The notes under the pieces are model-generated. The model was not told where the DNA came from and ran no database searches. It saw nothing but the letters and a program-made list of their open reading frames with translations. Positions 61,841-64,000 of a stretch of DNA of 64,000 bases are shown here, piece after piece (the first letter of the stretch is position 1; every line of letters starts with the position of its first letter). The DNA comes from Chrysogorgia sp. JL179-B06. Taxonomy: Eukaryota; Cnidaria; Anthozoa; Scleralcyonacea; Chrysogorgiidae. The translations under genes were made by a program, and so were the position numbers. The stretch covers positions 1,407,001 to 1,471,000 of the forward strand of contig JAYKKM010000253.1 of NCBI GenBank assembly GCA_035772405.1. Direction: 5' to 3'.

Positions 61841-63709
61841 TAAAGTGGCACTACGATGAAAATTCACCCCCGTTTTTAGATTTTTTAGCATAGAATAGTA
61901 TTTCAGGGTCGAAAGTGATCATCGATGTAAAAAAAACAACTAAAAATGGTATTTTGAAGTAAGTATTTTGAGCTCTGAGATCACTATTATTTAGGCCACC
62001 ATTACTAAGAACGTGTCCGCAATTTCAAAAGGTAATATTGTTTGTGACGTAAGATTCTCAATGCTATGCCTGAATTTCAGTCGAGATTACTTGTTTTCTT
62101 CGAGAACATAGTCAAACGAGATATGGTCTGGAAACTCAGCTAAAGTCTTTGTTCTATCTTTTTGTTCGTCTTTGTGCAATTTTGTGCACGGTGCACGGTC
62201 ACTGAACCTATTGTATTTTAGTATAACGAAGCAATCGTCCAATAGAATCGTTTGGTTTTAATCGCTCAACCGTGTTGTTTAAATATTAACTAGAAATACG
62301 AATTCGCAATAATCCCCTCGCCCGCCTTTTCTACCCCCCCCCCCCTCCATACGGGAATTTCTCCATCCATAGTGCCCAGACCTCGCACGCCGTGGCCGTG
62401 TATTTCTGTTTTGCAAAAATTCACAATTTCCAAAAGCCCGTTTCGTCGAAGAATTGTTTGAACGTTATCTCGGCCAATATTTAACCGATTTAAACTCTGA
62501 AAACAGATTTGGAATTAGCGAGTCAACATACATAACATACGCGTTTACTATATTACGAGAACGTGAGTACCCTTCGTAAAAACGGTTTATGTACTTAGAA
62601 ATTAGTCGATTATAAACTGGTCACTTCAGTTCATCGTATATTATTTTGAACGTTATCTCGATCAATGTTTAACCGTTTTCAATTCTGAAAACAGATTTGG
62701 AATTAGCGAGTCAAAATACATCACATATGTGTCTACTATATTACGAGAACGTGAATACCCTTCGTAAAAATGGTTTATGTACTTAGAAATTAGTCCGGGC
62801 TTGGTCGGCTATGATAATCTCGATCAATATATAACCGTTTTCAATTCTGAAAACAGATTTGGAATTAGCGAGTCAAAATACATAACATATGTGTCTACTA
62901 TATTACGATAACGTGAATACCCTTCGTAAAAATGGTTTATGTACTTAGAAATTAGTCCGGGCTTGGTCGGCTATGATAATCTCGATCAATATATAACCGT
63001 TTTCAATTCTGAAAACAGATTTGGAATTAGCGAGTCAAAATACATACTCGGACTCGGATTTCTATTTCCTCAAAAAACTATGTCTCTTGTGACGGTTCAA
63101 TTTAATCTGAGTATCTAGTTACCAGTGCCACATTTTCCGATGCCGCGCATGAGGACGGTTGATGCATATATATAAATATACCTATAAACCCGATGCGAAA
63201 TCAGGAACGGCTTGGATCTCGCGTGATAAGGGACTAAACGCCGGTCGATATTAGCACCCTCAGGCCTTCGGCCGGCGCTTCGCGCCGGGCGAGGGGATAA
63301 ACCTAAAACAAAGGATGTGCACGGTGTAAGGTACGGTTCAACATCAAAACGTAGCTCATTATAGTCGCTTTGAAGTTTGCCGAGTTTTCAGACCATATCT
63401 CGATTGACTATGTCGAGAAGTAGATGAAATGTCCAGTCTTTCAGACGACGAATTTGAAAAAAAGACCTTGATCACTATGGATTTTACCCACGTGGAGTCT
63501 TGGCGTTCAGAATCTGACGTCACTTCGTTACGCTGGTCAGGAACATGATCGATTAATGGCGGACGTAACAACTCCAGATTCGGAGTCAGAAAAATAATAC
63601 TTGCCATCGTCGAATCGCAAAACGGTTTCGACCGAGTAATATTTAGCAGCTCTGCTTTATAAATACGTAAAAATATCGATAGGTAAAAATTTGATCGTAG
63701 TGGCACTTT
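61841..63709. mobile_element. Inverted-repeat element, family B copy 2, interrupted
   Basis: Reversed copy of 40320-40895 (TTAAAGTGGCACTACGATGA at the left, ATCGTAGTGGCACTTTAA at the right) split by a 1.3-kb insertion at 62107-63412. Confidence 0.85.
62107..63412. mobile_element. Nested element with 170-bp internal repeats
   Basis: Ends CATAGTCAAACGAGATATGG and, at the right, CCATATCTCGATTGACTATG (reverse complement with one mismatch), flanked by CGAGA on both sides (5-6 bp target duplication). Inside are three to four copies of an approximately 170-bp unit with GAAAACAGATTTGGAATTAG. Sequence is shared with 6470-7625. Confidence 0.75.
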
Positions 63710-63772
63710 AATGTTGATCGCCAAGTAAAGTTAGTTAAGTCCAAATAAAATCACGAAGTGAAGGACACTCAC

Positions 63773-63867
63773 CTCAAATGCAACACTCCCAGGCTCAAGT
63801 TTGTATATACGACATGCGATTGGTTTTCCTGTTCGCGAATCCGATCCTATTTCGAACTCAACTGGAT
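63773..63867 (-). CDS. CSDE1: CSDE1/UNR exon (first cold-shock domain end)
   Basis: Minus-strand exon of 95 bp, acceptor gtgtag and donor GTGAGT. It reads VEFEIGSDSRTGKPIACRI then KLEPGSVAFE, matching CSDE1 VEFEVSSDRRTGKPIAVKLVKI. It is the most 5' exon in the window; the start codon lies to the right of 64000. Confidence 0.95.
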
Positions 63868-64000
63868 CTACACGTGACAAGAAAGACGAAAATCAAAAAT
63901 AGATATAACAAAAGATCATCATAATCACATTATACAGTAAAAACCCGCGTATAAGAACCTAGATTTTAAGAACCTGTTAGGTTTCCATTTAGACCCCCCC
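63868..64000. other. Intron start with an element edge
   Basis: ACAGTAAAAACCCGCGTATA and GAACCTGTTAGG resemble the element at 3381-3967; it runs off the window. Confidence 0.5.

Overview
The window is animal nuclear DNA: a long, repeat-filled, intron-rich stretch of one host gene with a complete virus-like Polinton (Maverick) DNA transposon lodged in one of its introns. The host gene runs on the minus strand from beyond the right edge to beyond the left edge. Sixteen short exons with GT/AG borders and matching reading phases encode a CSDE1/UNR protein (cold-shock-domain RNA-binding protein). Two further exons are required by reading phase but were not located. The abundance of palindromic MITE-like elements, tRNA-derived repeats, CR1/RTE-like LINE ends, a Penelope-like endonuclease fragment and a chromodomain-integrase Polinton suggests an invertebrate, possibly a cnidarian, but the sequence does not prove the species.

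Layout. 1-8204: CSDE1 exons at 2021-2128, 2396-2548 and 4017-4079, LINE pieces (one with the reverse-transcriptase halves in opposite orientation), foldback repeats, a (CAT)n tract, and an AT-rich repeat that received the Polinton. 8205-25783: the Polinton, 17,579 bp, with near-identical terminal inverted repeats (TIRs) of about 462 bp and a perfect 6-bp target-site duplication TGTAAT (8199-8204 and 25784-25789). 25790-64000: the rest of the host introns and thirteen more CSDE1 exons, among many MITEs, tandem arrays and retroelement fragments.

Polinton content. Left block, minus strand: protein-primed DNA polymerase B, a zinc-ribbon protein resembling VLTF3-type late transcription factors, and three small membrane proteins. 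Centre, plus strand: a double zinc-finger protein and a type II thymidine kinase. Second minus block: a BRO-N/VRR-NUC/zinc-finger fusion, a 46-residue very basic peptide, a putative N-myristoylated protein, a fibre-like protein with a phage-tail-type motif and a lectin-like C-terminus, a 462-residue tail-anchored protein and a 63-residue protein. Right block, plus strand: putative penton (single jelly roll), retrovirus-like integrase with chromodomain, a 476-residue membrane/coiled-coil protein, putative double-jelly-roll major capsid protein, A32-like packaging ATPase, and a 163-residue unknown.

These genes form a coherent virus-like set: replication (PolB, TK), integration (INT), capsid building and packaging (MCP, penton, ATPase), possible attachment and membrane functions (fibre-like, acylated and tail-anchored proteins) and possible late gene control (VLTF3-like factor plus a recurring AGTATAA-type motif before start codons). 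No adenain-like maturation protease was found. All reading frames are open and the TIRs differ at only two places, so the copy looks young. Its most unusual features are TIR tips that are themselves 169-nt palindromes, identical protein C-termini (ENSEQTD) at both ends of the element, the fibre-like protein and the BRO/VRR-NUC fusion.
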